Assembly (NCBI GenBank): GCA_944472135.2 | Contig: OX235270.1 | Location: 142,677,632-142,741,631 of the forward strand | Reading direction: 5' to 3' | Length of the DNA stretch: 64,000 nt | DNA from: Trichobilharzia regenti | Taxonomy: Eukaryota > Platyhelminthes > Trematoda > Strigeidida > Schistosomatidae | Part shown: positions 34,953-46,385 of the stretch, one piece after another | How positions within the stretch are numbered: the first letter of the stretch is position 1 | How the letters are laid out: every line of letters begins with the position of its first letter | Program-made: the position numbers and the translations under genes | Notes under the pieces: model-generated | Databases searched by the model: none | What the model was told of the DNA's origin: nothing | The model's input: the letters and a program-made list of their open reading frames with translations, nothing else

Positions 34953-36452
34953 ATATTGTTATGCTTCTGATGTGCGTGCCTTCCCCTCGGATACATTTCA
35001 ACCGTAAATCAGAAAATGAACGAAGTAAAATGAACACGTGAACAACAAATATGCTCATGCTTCTATGTGAAATTTACTCATGTTTGATTGACATTGTCAT
35101 TATTTTTAGAAGTAGTATTATTCTCCTACAGATTATTTTGTGATGACTATCTTATTGTCTCAGTCAGTCACCAACTCACGCACTATATCATAATGGGAAA
35201 AGGAACATATGTTCACGTTTTTCAGTCACTCTTTTTCATTCTTTCAATCCCATTACAACCGACTTAGAAGTGTGTCTTAGTATATTATATTATGCAAAGT
35301 TGTTAAAAATCCATTCATTTTTTTCATGGTAGAAATTTGATCACAACAGAGATTGTGTAATCTGATTTATATATCATTTACACAAAAGAGACAGTAGGAT
35401 TGTGATCACTATTGTTATCAGTATACTCCATCTAAGCCGGAGGACCACACCCTAATAGCTTAAACATTCATTTTAAATCTGGAAAACTTAAGAACGAAGT
35501 TATGCGATAAGACAATGAGAAGTTGATTAGGAAATCAATAGAACTTTGTTCTTGTAAAACCCTAAAAAGCTTGTTAGAATGAACAAGGGAGGGAGAGAGA
35601 GATACAGAGGGAGATGGGAGGGAGAGGGAGAGAGAGACAGATTGAAATTGGGCCATAGGAGAGAGAGTAGTTAGAATAGGATTTTATTCTAATACGTCTA
35701 GACTCTTTTAGCTTATTCATCCAGAATAGGTGGCGCCAGGATACACCTGTCTACCAGCAAACTTCGAAAATAATTGCTACCTAATTAATTGTACACTACC
35801 GTGAAAAATGACAGATGTTTTGCACTTTATATACACTTTTTTCTCTCTCTTCCTGTATATATTAAATTTGAAGGGACAAATATAAAAGCTATCAGTAATA
35901 TACTTGGGTCACTAACATTAGATTTTTGTTTTAGTCATTCCATTAAGACAAGTCTAGGTCAGCATTTCTGATGTGCAACGGAACAAGAAAAGTTAATCTC
36001 ACAGAGATGTAACTGATCATATCTTACCTTTGTGAGTAAGGTTAATGCTAGTATACGACAAAATGACAATTATTCATCAATATCAATATTTAGAATAAGG
36101 CTGTGGTTGTTGCGTGTTTCACAGATTGCACGCTTCAACTTGTATAAATCATGGATAATATGAAGACTGAGTGATTGTCTACACAGAGAAGACAAAAAAA
36201 ATAATCAAAATCAAAATCAAAAACAAAAAATCTGTAGGTAATTAGTATTCGTGTGTCACAAGACGAAGGGTTGTTTTCCTTAAACATTTTGTTGATAGAT
36301 TGATGTTGCTATGGTGTCTAGGCGTACATATCAAATGCACAGAGAGACAAAAAGAGAGAAATTATTTTTGATTAAAATTTGTCAGAGTATTTTCTAAACA
36401 AGACAATGACAATTACCACGTATTTAATTATTCACTAACATGTTATCAGTGG

Positions 36453-36453
<1 letters not shown>
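34953..36453. other. Unassigned DNA
   Basis: No supported gene. A purine-rich GGGAGA-type run lies at about 35585-35645 and explains the serine/leucine-rich minus frame there. Confidence 0.45.

Positions 36454-36533
<80 letters not shown>
36454..36533. repeat. (TA)n microsatellite
   Basis: About 80 bp of perfect TA. Confidence 0.95.
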
Positions 36534-36538
<5 letters not shown>

Positions 36539-36574
36539 GATATTCAAGTAATGCTTTGTAGGGACTTGATTGAT

Positions 36575-37100
36575 TGGATACAGGATTTCATCATGAGCTG
36601 ACATCGGTTAGAGAACCACTAGAAAACCAGCAGTTGTGTACTGGATAGCTGTTTCGTCCTGGTTTGGGACCACTGAATAGTACGCTCCCACCTCGTGGGT
36701 TCGGACTCAGGACCTTCTAGCGACTGGCCCTATTCAGTTAGGTAATTACATGGGGTTCTAGTGGGAAGTCGTGACCAGTACGGTACAGCATGTCGGGCGT
36801 GGGGACAAATACTTGCCAACAATGACATTGGCTAGTGGCCGCGCTATGTCGAGAATTTGCTGGCAGAAGTTGGAATTCATGGACTGGCCACTGAATCGGG
36901 TTGGGTTCCAGTGGCTTAATGGTCTACGAGCTCGCCTTGTGATTGGAAATTCCTGAGTTCGAATCGTGTAGGTGGATGCCTACTGCTGAAGGGTAGTTCC
37001 CAAGCACTAGGACGGAAGCGATGTCTGTCCAGTACTCCCAATTGGTTTTCCAGTGGTTTTGTCACCGACTTCAGCTCATGATGAAATCCTGTAATCAATT
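36575..37100. repeat. Inverted SINE-C composite, near full length
   Basis: The ends are inverted copies: 'ggatttcatcatgagctgac' at 36584-36603 and its near-complement 'cagctcatgatgaaatcc' at 37073-37090. Left arm, minus: tail, ribozyme remnant (36639-36690) and head. The spacer of about 150 bp includes 'gaccagtacggtacagcatg', 'cgggcgtggggacaaatact' and 'atggactggccactgaatcg'. Right arm, plus: head 'cagtggcttaatggtctacg', ribozyme remnant (36983-37045) and tail. The left ribozyme keeps GAAAC and the stem III region but has lost CUGANGA ('ctattcagtgg'). Confidence 0.82.
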
Positions 37101-39503
37101 TAGTTAAAACTTAATCTGCCTCTGTAAAGTACTCACATATTATGGTGTGAAGGAATTTTAACAATTGACATAACTGTATAACAGTTTTTCTACTCATCCA
37201 CACTCTTTTCATCATTCGTTATATATACACAACTTCTGGTTATTACAACAGAAGAAAAAGTTCCAAAAAGTTGGACAGAAGGAAGAGCCACTGACTCATT
37301 TAGGTCAACAGACAGTGATTGCCAGTGAGGGATAATTCAACTTAAATAATTAGGAAGGTTATAGTGTATATGAATGGGAAAAAAGCGAGGAAATATGAGA
37401 AACCCGGTAATCCTAGTTGTTTATCAACGTAACAACAGCATAGAAACTGTACAGGAAGTTTCGGATGTCTATCTTTTCGAAAGCCACAAACCGAGTGATC
37501 TTCATCTAATAAATAATAATTCTGAACAAATTATTGACAGTGTCTAGAATTCTCAGCGTAATTCATTGCATTATGCTTTCTCCTCATCCAGGATCTTTAA
37601 GTCAAGTAGCAGTCTGTCATGTGATGCACCGCTTTCAGATCTGAAACAAAGACCAATCGCTAGTGATAGTTTTTCTGCGTTTGAGAGAAGTGCACATGGG
37701 TATTTAGAAAGGAAACTAAAAATGTGTATGGGTATATCTTGCTACCCAAGAACATAACTCAATGGTTGAGACAGTAAGAATTAGAGAAAGTATGACACTG
37801 TATTAGGTAGCGCTATGATTCAAGCAGACCGCCAATCTAGTCGGGATAGATTGTTTATTTAGCGAAATGCACACACCACACCGTTACCTGAAGAATAAGC
37901 CGGCAAGGTTTTTTTATTCAGGTAAGCACAAGCATCCATTTACTGCTTTTTCTCACTGAATATTTACAAAATATTATGCTATAGACAACGTTTGATACTA
38001 AAAGCAGAAGGGGGAGACATTAGACAACGTTTTTAGGCCAACTTAAATATTACAGGCCTTGTCAACTTCCAAAGTTATTCTTGCCTTTCATGATCGCTAG
38101 AAAACAGAAATAATTGTTTTTGTGATCTGTCGACAATTGCTTAGTTTATCGAAATTACTGGATAAGGATTGATTGTGCCTGGAGGGATAACCGAGTAAAG
38201 GCAAACTGCAACGGAGGATCCCATTATTAATTTATGGTTCTCATCAGTATCATATAAGCAGGAAACTTAGATTCCTAAGCATAATATTAGCGTAATTATA
38301 TAAAATGTGACTTTAATGACGCTTCATAATAAAAAGTAACTTTGTATTGATCACAGTAAAACACACAGTCGAATCCATGTGCCACTTGCACACCTATAGT
38401 TTGACTGAAAACTAAATTCACCTTCTTTAGTAAAATTGACATTTTGCTTGATAAGTTAATTTCAGATAATTCTGATTTTTAAGACTTTCCTCCATTATAC
38501 AGTTGCTAAATGACCAAAGCCAACTGGAGGTTATTAGAAGGAAGTTTGTGGTCACCTATTACAACTTTTGATCAAGCTGTAAAAATTATTTCAGTTGCTT
38601 AAAGGAGTGTAAGCTCTGAAGCCGAATAAAACTACATACAATCAACATCCGTTTTGTGTTAGTAATTATGCTTACAGACTTTATGTCTAGAGTTCTTTCG
38701 ATCTAGACATCCTCCGCACCCAACACATACACAAATGTGCAATTATTTCAATTTATCTAAAAGTACTTAATTAACATATAATATAAAATACATAATATTT
38801 AATACATGCATAACTATATATACAAATTAACCATATGTGTCAAATATGTCATACACAATGTTATTCTTCTTTGAAACTCATTTGTATTCATGTTCAGGCT
38901 GAGAAAACTGAGTCAAAACAATGTCATCTTGACAAGTTAAAAGCAAAGATTTTACAAGAACCAGTGCTAATTTGTTATTATTATCATCTTGTTTTTATAG
39001 GCACAGATTTCCTCTTGCCTTTTTTTAAATACTTTTTCTATAGCAGGGTAAACTATGAGTCAACAATTCAACATAGCTCTTATTTATTTCCACTTCTAGC
39101 GTGTATTACACTCTGAGATAAGTTGGACAATGAGAAAAGCACCTAGGAATAATGATTACGCTTCACACCTGTTTTCTGTAATGTTACAACGTGAGGCATG
39201 AGGCATTAAAAGTATGGATATGTGTTTAAAAAAATCACCTAAGCAGCAAGATTATTTGCTCCTCAGTATTTTGTAATTAACCCGACAGTGTGGATCTCAT
39301 GAATTGCAAAGACTAAGTGCTTTAGTTATCGACATAACATGGATAAATGCACTGAATACATCTTCTATTAAGAGACTCAATATCACTCAATTTTACACAA
39401 TGTTGTCATAGTAGGCGTAGTATGTAAGGAAGAAAGGGGAGCATAACTAGTGAGTGGATTATATTCTTGTAGACTGAAATACTTCTAATTTGCGTCTGTT
39501 ATT
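37101..39503. other. Unassigned AT-rich DNA
   Basis: 2.4 kb without a recognised gene or repeat. The plus frames at 37566-37757 and 38835-39116 have no recognisable motifs. Confidence 0.4.
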
Positions 39504-39758
39504 TGGAAGATGTGTGCGTCGGTGGCATAGTGGTTACGACGCTTGTCGACCATGCACATGGTCCGGGGTCCGATCCCCGGCCACCGACGCACTCCTTTAC
39601 CTTGCTAAGCAAGAAATAATGCTGGTAAAGAGGAAAGGTTGGGCATGAGGCTAGCAACCCGATCCTGTAAAATAAGCACTGCTAAAGAAACTTCAAGCCA
39701 CTAGCTTGAAGCCCTATGTTCCACTGGGGAACGTGAAGGAAAAAAATCTGGAAGATGT
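39504..39758 (+). repeat. SINE-A with target-site duplication
   Basis: Flanked by 'tggaagatgt' at 39504-39513 and 39749-39758. The head is exceptionally well paired: the 11 bases 'tgcgtcggtgg' at its start are exactly complementary to 'ccaccgacgca' after the T arm, giving a long acceptor-like stem. The tail 'gccctatgttccactgggga' with poly(A) matches the SR2-like terminus. Confidence 0.9.
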
Positions 39759-39829
39759 ACTTATTGAAAAACTGGTTGATGCAGGAAAACTCAGTTAAAA
39801 ATTCTAGACTGTAATATAGTCATTAGGCA

Positions 39830-41230
39830 TCGGATTGATGAATGAAGTTATTATTCTAGATATACCGGGTTCCTCTTATCATTTAAAATTAAAATGGTTG
39901 GCCGGTGTTCTAGGCACTATAAAGAAACATGTATGTGTATATCCACTTCGCGAAACCTTTCAACTTGTCGGTTGCATGCAAGATGTGAATATCGCTAACA
40001 AAAGAAAGATTTCTCTGGACAATGAATCATCACTTACAACAAATATCGGTTTCATATATAGGTAGACAGATGTAAGTTATTTGAACATTGGAATACCAAC
40101 AGCGTATTCGAAAGAACAACTATTGAGATGCACAGTTAATGTGAAATTCAATTTGACTGATACCATTTATAGATAAAAGGGTGGGATCACAGTGAGATCC
40201 TCCTTTGGTCCGCTGCTAGCAGACAGTTTTACGGCATGTCTAGAGAATGCGCTACTAATAAGAAATATAGGTAATTTTCAACTGTAAACAAGATATATGG
40301 ATGGCATTTTTATCATTTGTGATAGCAGTTGTGACCTTGATAATTTCTTGCGTGTATATAGCATCTGTCTCCAAACAATAAATCTAACTATCGTAATGGA
40401 AGACGAATCTAAAATTCCCTTTCTTGATGCTGAACTCGCAAGAAGAGACAACGGAACCTTAAGAAGACCTATTTATAGGAAATCTACATGTAACATTCAA
40501 CTGATAGGTTTCCACAGTTAGATGTCTTTTAAAAGAGCACGAAGTTTAACTGAATCTATTACCAGTCGTATCCAGCACATTTATAGCCTTGATGCTCCAA
40601 AAGAAGAACTAGACCTATTGAAAGAAATTTTTATCCAAAACGGATATCTAACGAGATTTTTTGACATGATTAGCAACCCGAATATTCGCAGAAGAGAAAC
40701 AGAGACTTTACACAGAGTTTGGTTTGGAAGGAAACTTAACCCGAGATGTACTTAAGAGATGAGTTGCAACATCTTTGGGAAGAATCTTCTTCACAGCAAC
40801 TTTAAGATTAGTGTTTTCCAGTAGTCTACTGTTCTACCGAAGACTGAAAGACAAAACCTCGCATCTCACCACTTTTATTTGCATACATCAGTTCACCCGT
40901 CCTTGTGAGGCCAGGTATACTGGTCGTTCGAAGCATCTCTTGTCCAAAGAGGTTCTATAAAACTGTCCTTAACGGTTGCAAAGAGGTAGTAGTGCATCTG
41001 TGAGGAATACTATAATTGAACATTTTGTTAACACTGGTCATTGTATTTCAATGAAATCCACCTTTTAAGAAATCTACGAAGTGAAAAGCAACCAACCAAA
41101 GACAATACACTTTCATCTCCTTTGCATAGCTGAAACCCTAGGCATTCGAATAGAGAAACCGGAGCTCTGCATACAAAAGAGAATTATTCAACCACCGTGA
41201 CCATCATGATAAAGAACCTGTTGTTTTCTA
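39830..41230 (+). mobile_element. Penelope-like element remnant, most complete copy
   Basis: Blocks in order: 'ANKRKISLDNESSLTTNIGF' (39990-40055, motif A region); 'GIPTAYSKEQLLRCTVNVKF' (about 40100-40160); 'SFGPLLADSF' (40200-40230, motif B); 'YMDGIFIICDS' (40294-40326, motif C, where the second catalytic aspartate is Gly); 'PFLDAELARRDNGTLRRPIY' (40415-40480); 'EIFIQNGYLTRFF' (about 40625-40665); and 'CEARYTGRSKH' (40900-40935, GIY-YIG core). The frame is broken by at least three stops. Reverse transcriptase and endonuclease once acted in target-primed integration; this copy is inactive. Confidence 0.85.
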
Positions 41231-41915
41231 TTTAATTCTACAACTCTTCTATTTCTCTCGAACTTTTATGTAATATCACGTTTTCATCATTCGTTCCTAC
41301 GTGCATCCTAAGTACAACACATTCATTAAATTACTTATCACACTGCGTAATTCTAACACCCTTATTCAACTCCTCTTATGCATTGACTAACATTAACAAC
41401 TGTGGCTATGACAACTCATCACTTTAGCTACTTCCCTTTTTTGTGAAAAAAATTGTATGTAAATGTTACTGCGTAACTAAAGAAATGAATCCGATGGAAA
41501 GTGATTCTTCGCTGAACTACTCGACTTTTTACACTGATGCTTGAATGGGGGGTTATTCATGAAGTTACTATGTAGAGAATTCGATGAGTGGTCATCAGAT
41601 GGAATGAATTAAAGCTGACAGCTTCTGAAAATGAAGTTACTGATTCATTTAGGATAAAATGAATATCTACAGAACTAATTTTCCCGTTCTTACTAATGTG
41701 AAGAAACGACTGTTTATATACAGAGGCTTGTAACACTATGTAGCCATCCTGTCAATTATCCACTGAACAGAGAACAGTTTAATATGCTTTAAAATGCAGG
41801 TTACCTAATCTCCGTTCATTCGGTCTCCGTACACAAGTAGGTATCTTTGACCATTGTGTATGATGTATACCACTACTTATTACACTTGATTTTTATCGTT
41901 AAATTTTATATTACT
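41231..41915. other. Possible Penelope 3' flank and unassigned DNA
   Basis: 'gattcttcgctgaactactc' and 'gaatggggggttattcatga' (41500-41562) resemble 53150-53225, near another Penelope remnant, and may be non-coding element sequence. Otherwise nothing recognised. Confidence 0.35.
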
Positions 41916-41919
41916 TTAT

Positions 41920-42500
41920 TGGGTTCCGAGTGGATCAAGCGCTTTAGCACGATATATCCGTTTCACTCTGTTAGATACTACCATTTTTACCTGGTTTCAC
42001 GACCGCCCATAAGCTTCACTTTCTTCCCCTCACTATCTCTTCCATGTCACCCTCATGTCCATGCCCCAACTCGCCATTTCTCATTCAGGTTGTACCTGAG
42101 CAATCACCTGGCATGTGATGTCGCTCAATGGTCGCCTCAGGGAATGTCCATTCTAACTCCACTTTCTTGCGAATATTTATTTGGCAAACGGTTATCGGTT
42201 GCTTCATTACAGGATTTCCCTGTTTCTCATCCTTTCTGTCTAGCGATCTGATCTTCAGTATCGCCCTAGTTACGGCAAGCGTTGATGGGAGCCTGCAGTA
42301 GCCTGTTTTAAATCCTTTTCATGTTAGATCAAGTCTCTGAACCATAAAAAGAACTGATATCGCATTAGTGCTGAAAATTCAGGTCTTTTCCTTTGTGTTG
42401 AATGCATTAGATTTCCACACTGACTGCCCTTCTTTTCGGATCGGGGAATGGTTTCACATCCTCATCCATGCCTTCTGTAGTTATACTCTAGAAAACCTCG
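41920..42500 (-). mobile_element. SR2-like RTE retrotransposon, 3' fragment
   Basis: It begins at the family terminus ('tgggttccgagtgga' at 41919-41933). Moving away from the terminus it shows 'ccatgtcaccctcatgtcca', 'tgatgtcgctcaatggtcgc' and 'cagtagcctgttttaaatcc'. The plus-strand frame at 41847-42251 is an antisense shadow. Confidence 0.78.
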
Positions 42501-42639
42501 CATGATGATAAGAAAACTCATATGACATTCAATAACGAAAGTGTTTCTGAGTAAACTGTGCATTTTAAATAAATTACACGATGAAATACTTTTCTATAGT
42601 TTGTTCGTAAGGATTAGTTTTGTTTTTACGAGTTAAGTA

Positions 42640-42905
42640 GGGAACCATTGAAAATCAGGGAGTACTGTAGAGCTGTTTCATCCTAGTTTGGGAATCATCG
42701 GCAGTACGCACCCAATGGGGTTCGAACCCAGGACCTTCCCCTTACAGAGCAAGCTGGCTTGTATAACATTCAGCCACTGGGACCCGATTCAGTGGCTCAT
42801 GAGTTCTAACTTTTACCAATCCGCGAAACATCTGCCCAGTACTCCGTGGTTTTCAATGGTTCTCTAACTGATATCAATCCGTGATCAACTTGTAAAAATA
42901 ATGAA
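42640..42905. repeat. Compact inverted SINE-C composite
   Basis: The left arm (42648-42785, minus) is complete: tail, ribozyme (42662-42707) and head ('cattcagccactgggacc'). The right part, plus, is reduced to the distal ribozyme half and tail ('cgaaacatctgcccagtact', 'actgatatcaatccgtgatc'). The central spacer is shrunk to about 50 bp ('ttcagtggctcatgagttct'). Confidence 0.75.
42662..42707 (-). ncRNA. Hammerhead ribozyme module, one core change
   Basis: On the minus strand stem I gtactg/cagtac is perfect. The core reads CCGAUGA instead of CUGAUGA, stem II starts 'uucc' against 'ggau', and GAAA is intact. Stem III ('acagctct') is imperfect and the residue before the cleavage site is A. Confidence 0.55.
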
Positions 42906-43104
42906 ATACACTTTTGCGTTTATTATGATGATTAGAGTGGTTAGAGAAATCTTTATTAAAGAGTGAGAATAACAACTTTTTGATGTTTTCTGCGTTTTCG
43001 TAAGTTTGAGCATTGACTTTTTATCATCAGTCCACGTGATTTCACGCCACTTATTTCTTCAGAAAGCAAGTATCCAGTTAGCCAACCGGCGCAGTATCGG
43101 ACGT

Positions 43105-43325
43105 GTATCTCTTATTCCTTTTACGTTTCAAGTGGGACATAAGGCTTTAAGCTCGAGATTCGAAGTTTCAGGAGCAAGACTTGTTCACAACATTCCTTCT
43201 TTGCTGAACTTACTACTGACTCAGCCAGGTAAAGGTGTGATTCGGCTGGGGTCGAACACTAGACTATGTTCATAGCTGGCGAGTATTCTACATCTGAACC
43301 GCCAATCCATAACGAACGTGAATGG
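43105..43325 (-). repeat. SINE-A, decayed copy
   Basis: In minus orientation: 'gtttcaagtgggacataagg' (tail), 'gaagtttcaggagcaagact' (body), and 'cggctggggtcgaacactag' with 'catagctggcgagtattcta' (head). No clear duplication. Confidence 0.72.
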
Positions 43326-44260
43326 GGAAGTATTGTAGCACGAACAACCCAGTTATCAGAACTAAATGTGTTCAGTAGAAATATTAATTCACGATAAATT
43401 TCCCACTTCACTGTCTGAAAATTAAGTATTTACTTGCTCTTAAGAATCTAGCAAAATAATTGTTCAATATAGCATGAGATTTCAGAATGCACTGAGGCTA
43501 AACGCAGCTAACGGAGAGGAAATATTAACTCAGTTATTCTCTTGCACAGATTTGCCTCTCTTATTTATTTATTTATTTTTTAGTTGCCTAATTCACTGAA
43601 ACGTAAAGTGTAACTTCTGCAAGGCAATAATGAAAATTCTGTTTAGTGATTGAGGCTTTTCTTTTCTCCTTCTTTTTAATTACTTACAACGCCTAAATAT
43701 CACTCGAATATAATTTGATTCTATATAGCCGAATCACAGAGTAATTGAAAAATTATCAGCAGAGACACTTGTAAAATATTGAGATGCGCTTGCTATTGTG
43801 AACCGCACTTATTTAGTTAATGTGGAAATTGTTTATCTCCTAAGCATGAAATCCCATGAGATGTTGTTAGAAAGCTTGAAAACTGTTTTCTAGAATATGT
43901 CTACCTACCTACATACCATACACACTTACGTACACTGCTATTTTGTTGAACACTAGTAAAGAAAAAAAAAATAGTTTGCCAACACTAGATCGAGTTAATT
44001 TAAAAAATGTCAAACGGTACTACAACAAATCATTATTTCTTAAAAATTATGAAGAAAAAAAAATATATAATTAGAAAGTTGACTGTTTTTTGTCCAACAG
44101 TGATTTGAATTGTTTACTATACGGATGAGTGTTATCATGATCGCGGTAAACACTGGTGAGTAATTGACTCATTTTTATCCTGTTTAGGTTATTAGTACTA
44201 GATAACGACCATTATATGTCGTAAATAAGCCTGACAGTTTCAGTCTTGCAATTGAATGGA
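43326..44260. other. Unassigned DNA
   Basis: No supported feature. Confidence 0.4.
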
Positions 44261-44264
44261 AGGT

Positions 44265-44760
44265 TGGAAAACCAACACTGATGTACTGGATAGCTGTTTC
44301 ATCCTAGTTCGGAACGATTGAATAGTAAGCACCCACCGCCGGGGTTCAAACCCAGGGCCTTACAGCGACTGACCCAATTCAGCCTGAGGTTCTACTGGGA
44401 AGTCGTGACCAGTACGGTACAGCATATCGGGCGTGGGGACAAATATTCGCCAACAATGACATTGGCTAGTGGTTGTGCTATGTCGTGAACTGGCTGGAAG
44501 TAGTTACAACTCATGGACTGGCCACTGAATCGGGTTGGGTCCCAGTGGCTTAATGGTCTACGAGCTCGCCTGGTAACCCGAAGATCCTGAGTTCGAACTT
44601 TGGCGGTGGGTGCGTACTGCTCAAGAGTCTCAAACCAGGATGCAAGAGCTTTCCAGTACACCAGTGCTGGTTTTCCAATGGTTTTCTAACCGATGTCAGC
44701 ACATGATGAAATCCTGTACCCAATCAATCAAATCCCTACAAACCAATACTGGAACTGTAT
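44265..44760. repeat. Inverted SINE-C composite, near full length
   Basis: Left arm (44270-44390, minus) with ribozyme remnant and head. The spacer (44390-44535) is nearly identical to that at 36.76-36.90 kb: 'gaagtcgtgaccagtacggt', 'gggcgtggggacaaat' and 'aacaatgacattggctagtg'. Right arm (44535-44745, plus): head 'cagtggcttaatggtctacg', ribozyme remnant and tail. The left ribozyme shares the unusual 'ctattca' replacement of the CUGANGA core with the 36.6-kb left arm, which points to a common inverted ancestor rather than two independent pairings. Confidence 0.85.
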
Positions 44761-44865
44761 TTATCTGGATATATATTATACTCATATTATTGACTCCGTA
44801 AAATGAATATAATAACCTTCCAATCTCTTGTGACTTTCGACAACTACGATTTAATGCCAGTCTGC

Positions 44866-45760
44866 AATTATTATTATTCCCTTGGGTTCCGAGTAGAGCA
44901 TAAGGCCTTTATAGCACATCGCCATTTAATCCGGTTGTTGTTTGCAGTCTTCTTTAGCTGGCTTCATGGTTGCCCATAACCTGTCATCTCCTTCTCACAC
45001 AACCCCCGCCGTAATAGCCTCAGACCAACACCCTACTCATCACCTTCCTTTCGGGTTACACGAGGGCAATAACCTGGGGTGTGATGTCATTCAGTGGTTG
45101 CCTCAGTACATATCTGATCCACCTCCATTTTCTTCTACATGTCTGTTTGAAAGTAGGTTCATGATTGGTTCATTGTCTGCAAGGCTTCATTTCTGATTAT
45201 TATTTCTGGTCACATCTACTGCTTTAAGTGATGGACATCCCAATTCTCCAAACCACTTATTAGCACCGAATGAATTGGTATCGTTCGTTTGTTTATTCCA
45301 GCAGATTTCTATACTATTTTCAAGGTAATGAAGGACTGTCTTTCCTTCTCGATTCCATGCTAGCCTTAACATCCTTTTTGGTTCCGCCTGCATTTCCAGC
45401 GATGCTGCCCGGATAAGTGATGAGATTACTTCTTTTATATTTTTGCTGCTGATTGTGATCAGAGTTTGTTGTCACTTTTACTGGTGATCAGGTATATTCA
45501 TCACTTCTGTCTTCTCTATGTCCACTTGAAGTACCGTCTTCGCTGTTTCTTCCCTGAACTCCTTGGCTTTCTTTCTCGTGTAGGTCTTCAAGTTTGTGCG
45601 GTACTAGATGTAAATCACCTGGTGTTTTCTTGTCGGTCCAATACATCCAACTGCCATATTCTCACTGTCTACAGTATTCCATACAGTCCAGTCCATCACA
45701 ATTAGGGATATCATTGGTGACATAAAGCAGCCCTGTTGAAGCAGTTTACAAATTTCTTCA
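44866..45760 (-). mobile_element. SR2-like RTE retrotransposon, 3' fragment
   Basis: (ATT)-type tail at 44868-44878, then 'cttgggttccgagtagagca' (terminus). The region then runs rightward through the C-terminal part to 'aattagggatatcattggtg' near 45700, which corresponds to the stretch just before motif C. Decayed throughout. Confidence 0.8.
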
Positions 45761-46164
45761 CTGAATTGATGATTTAATTACTAAGTTTCGAATAAGAATA
45801 AAAATACCCATTTCCCGATGAAATTACACCATAGTTTCTTCAGAAAGCCAAGACTATTCAGACCCAAACACGAGAGTTACTTGACGTAACAGTTTGCGAA
45901 AACGTGGTGTTATTCTTAGCTCACTATTCTGCATAAGAAACTAGCTACCGTTAGCATGTCTTATAAACTGAATTTATAAACTGAAATGAGCTTATGAATT
46001 GTATGTGGCGTCACACACATAAATCACTTGTTAAAGAAAAAAGTCAGAAAGCTGGCAATGAAGACAAAGGTTGGTAACTGTAGTACAACAGTGCTGTAAT
46101 CGACGTTTAGTCAAATAAATAACTACAATGACTATAAATCCTCCATCGAAAAGCAACTATTTAA
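45761..46164. other. Unassigned DNA
   Basis: No supported feature. Confidence 0.4.
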
Positions 46165-46167
46165 AAA

Positions 46168-46385
46168 AAATATTTGGTGGATGGTGACTAACAGAGGAAT
46201 CCAGAATTCCCATTACCTCCTATTTGGAATGGTGTTTTCACTCAGGCGTGAAGGTAGTACCCAAACGCTAAAGCGTTATTCACTAGACCACTTGGGCCAT
46301 GAGATCCACCTCCTGTGCGACGGGTATCAGTTATTATTTAATTCAATCTTGGATTCCACTTGTAGTCGCCATCCACTAAATCACT
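46168..46385. repeat. Sm-alpha-like inverted repeat element
   Basis: Left arm 'ggtggatggtgactaacaga' with 'ggaatccag' (46176-46204) is the near-complement of the right arm 'cttggattccacttgtagtc' with 'gccatccacta' (46349-46379). The latter is the Sm-alpha signature after the hammerhead. Between them lie a minus-oriented ribozyme remnant ('cctcctatttggaat'), the 'aaagcgttattcactagacc' linker and 'acttgggccat'. Confidence 0.65.

Noticed and set aside
39514..39590. Functional tRNA gene
   Set aside because: A and B boxes are present, but no standard anticodon arm can be drawn, and the sequence continues into a SINE body and LINE-like tail between target-site duplications.
41847..42251. 134-residue plus-strand frame as a gene
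   Set aside because: It is antisense to an SR2-like 3' fragment and exists only because that strand lacks stops locally.
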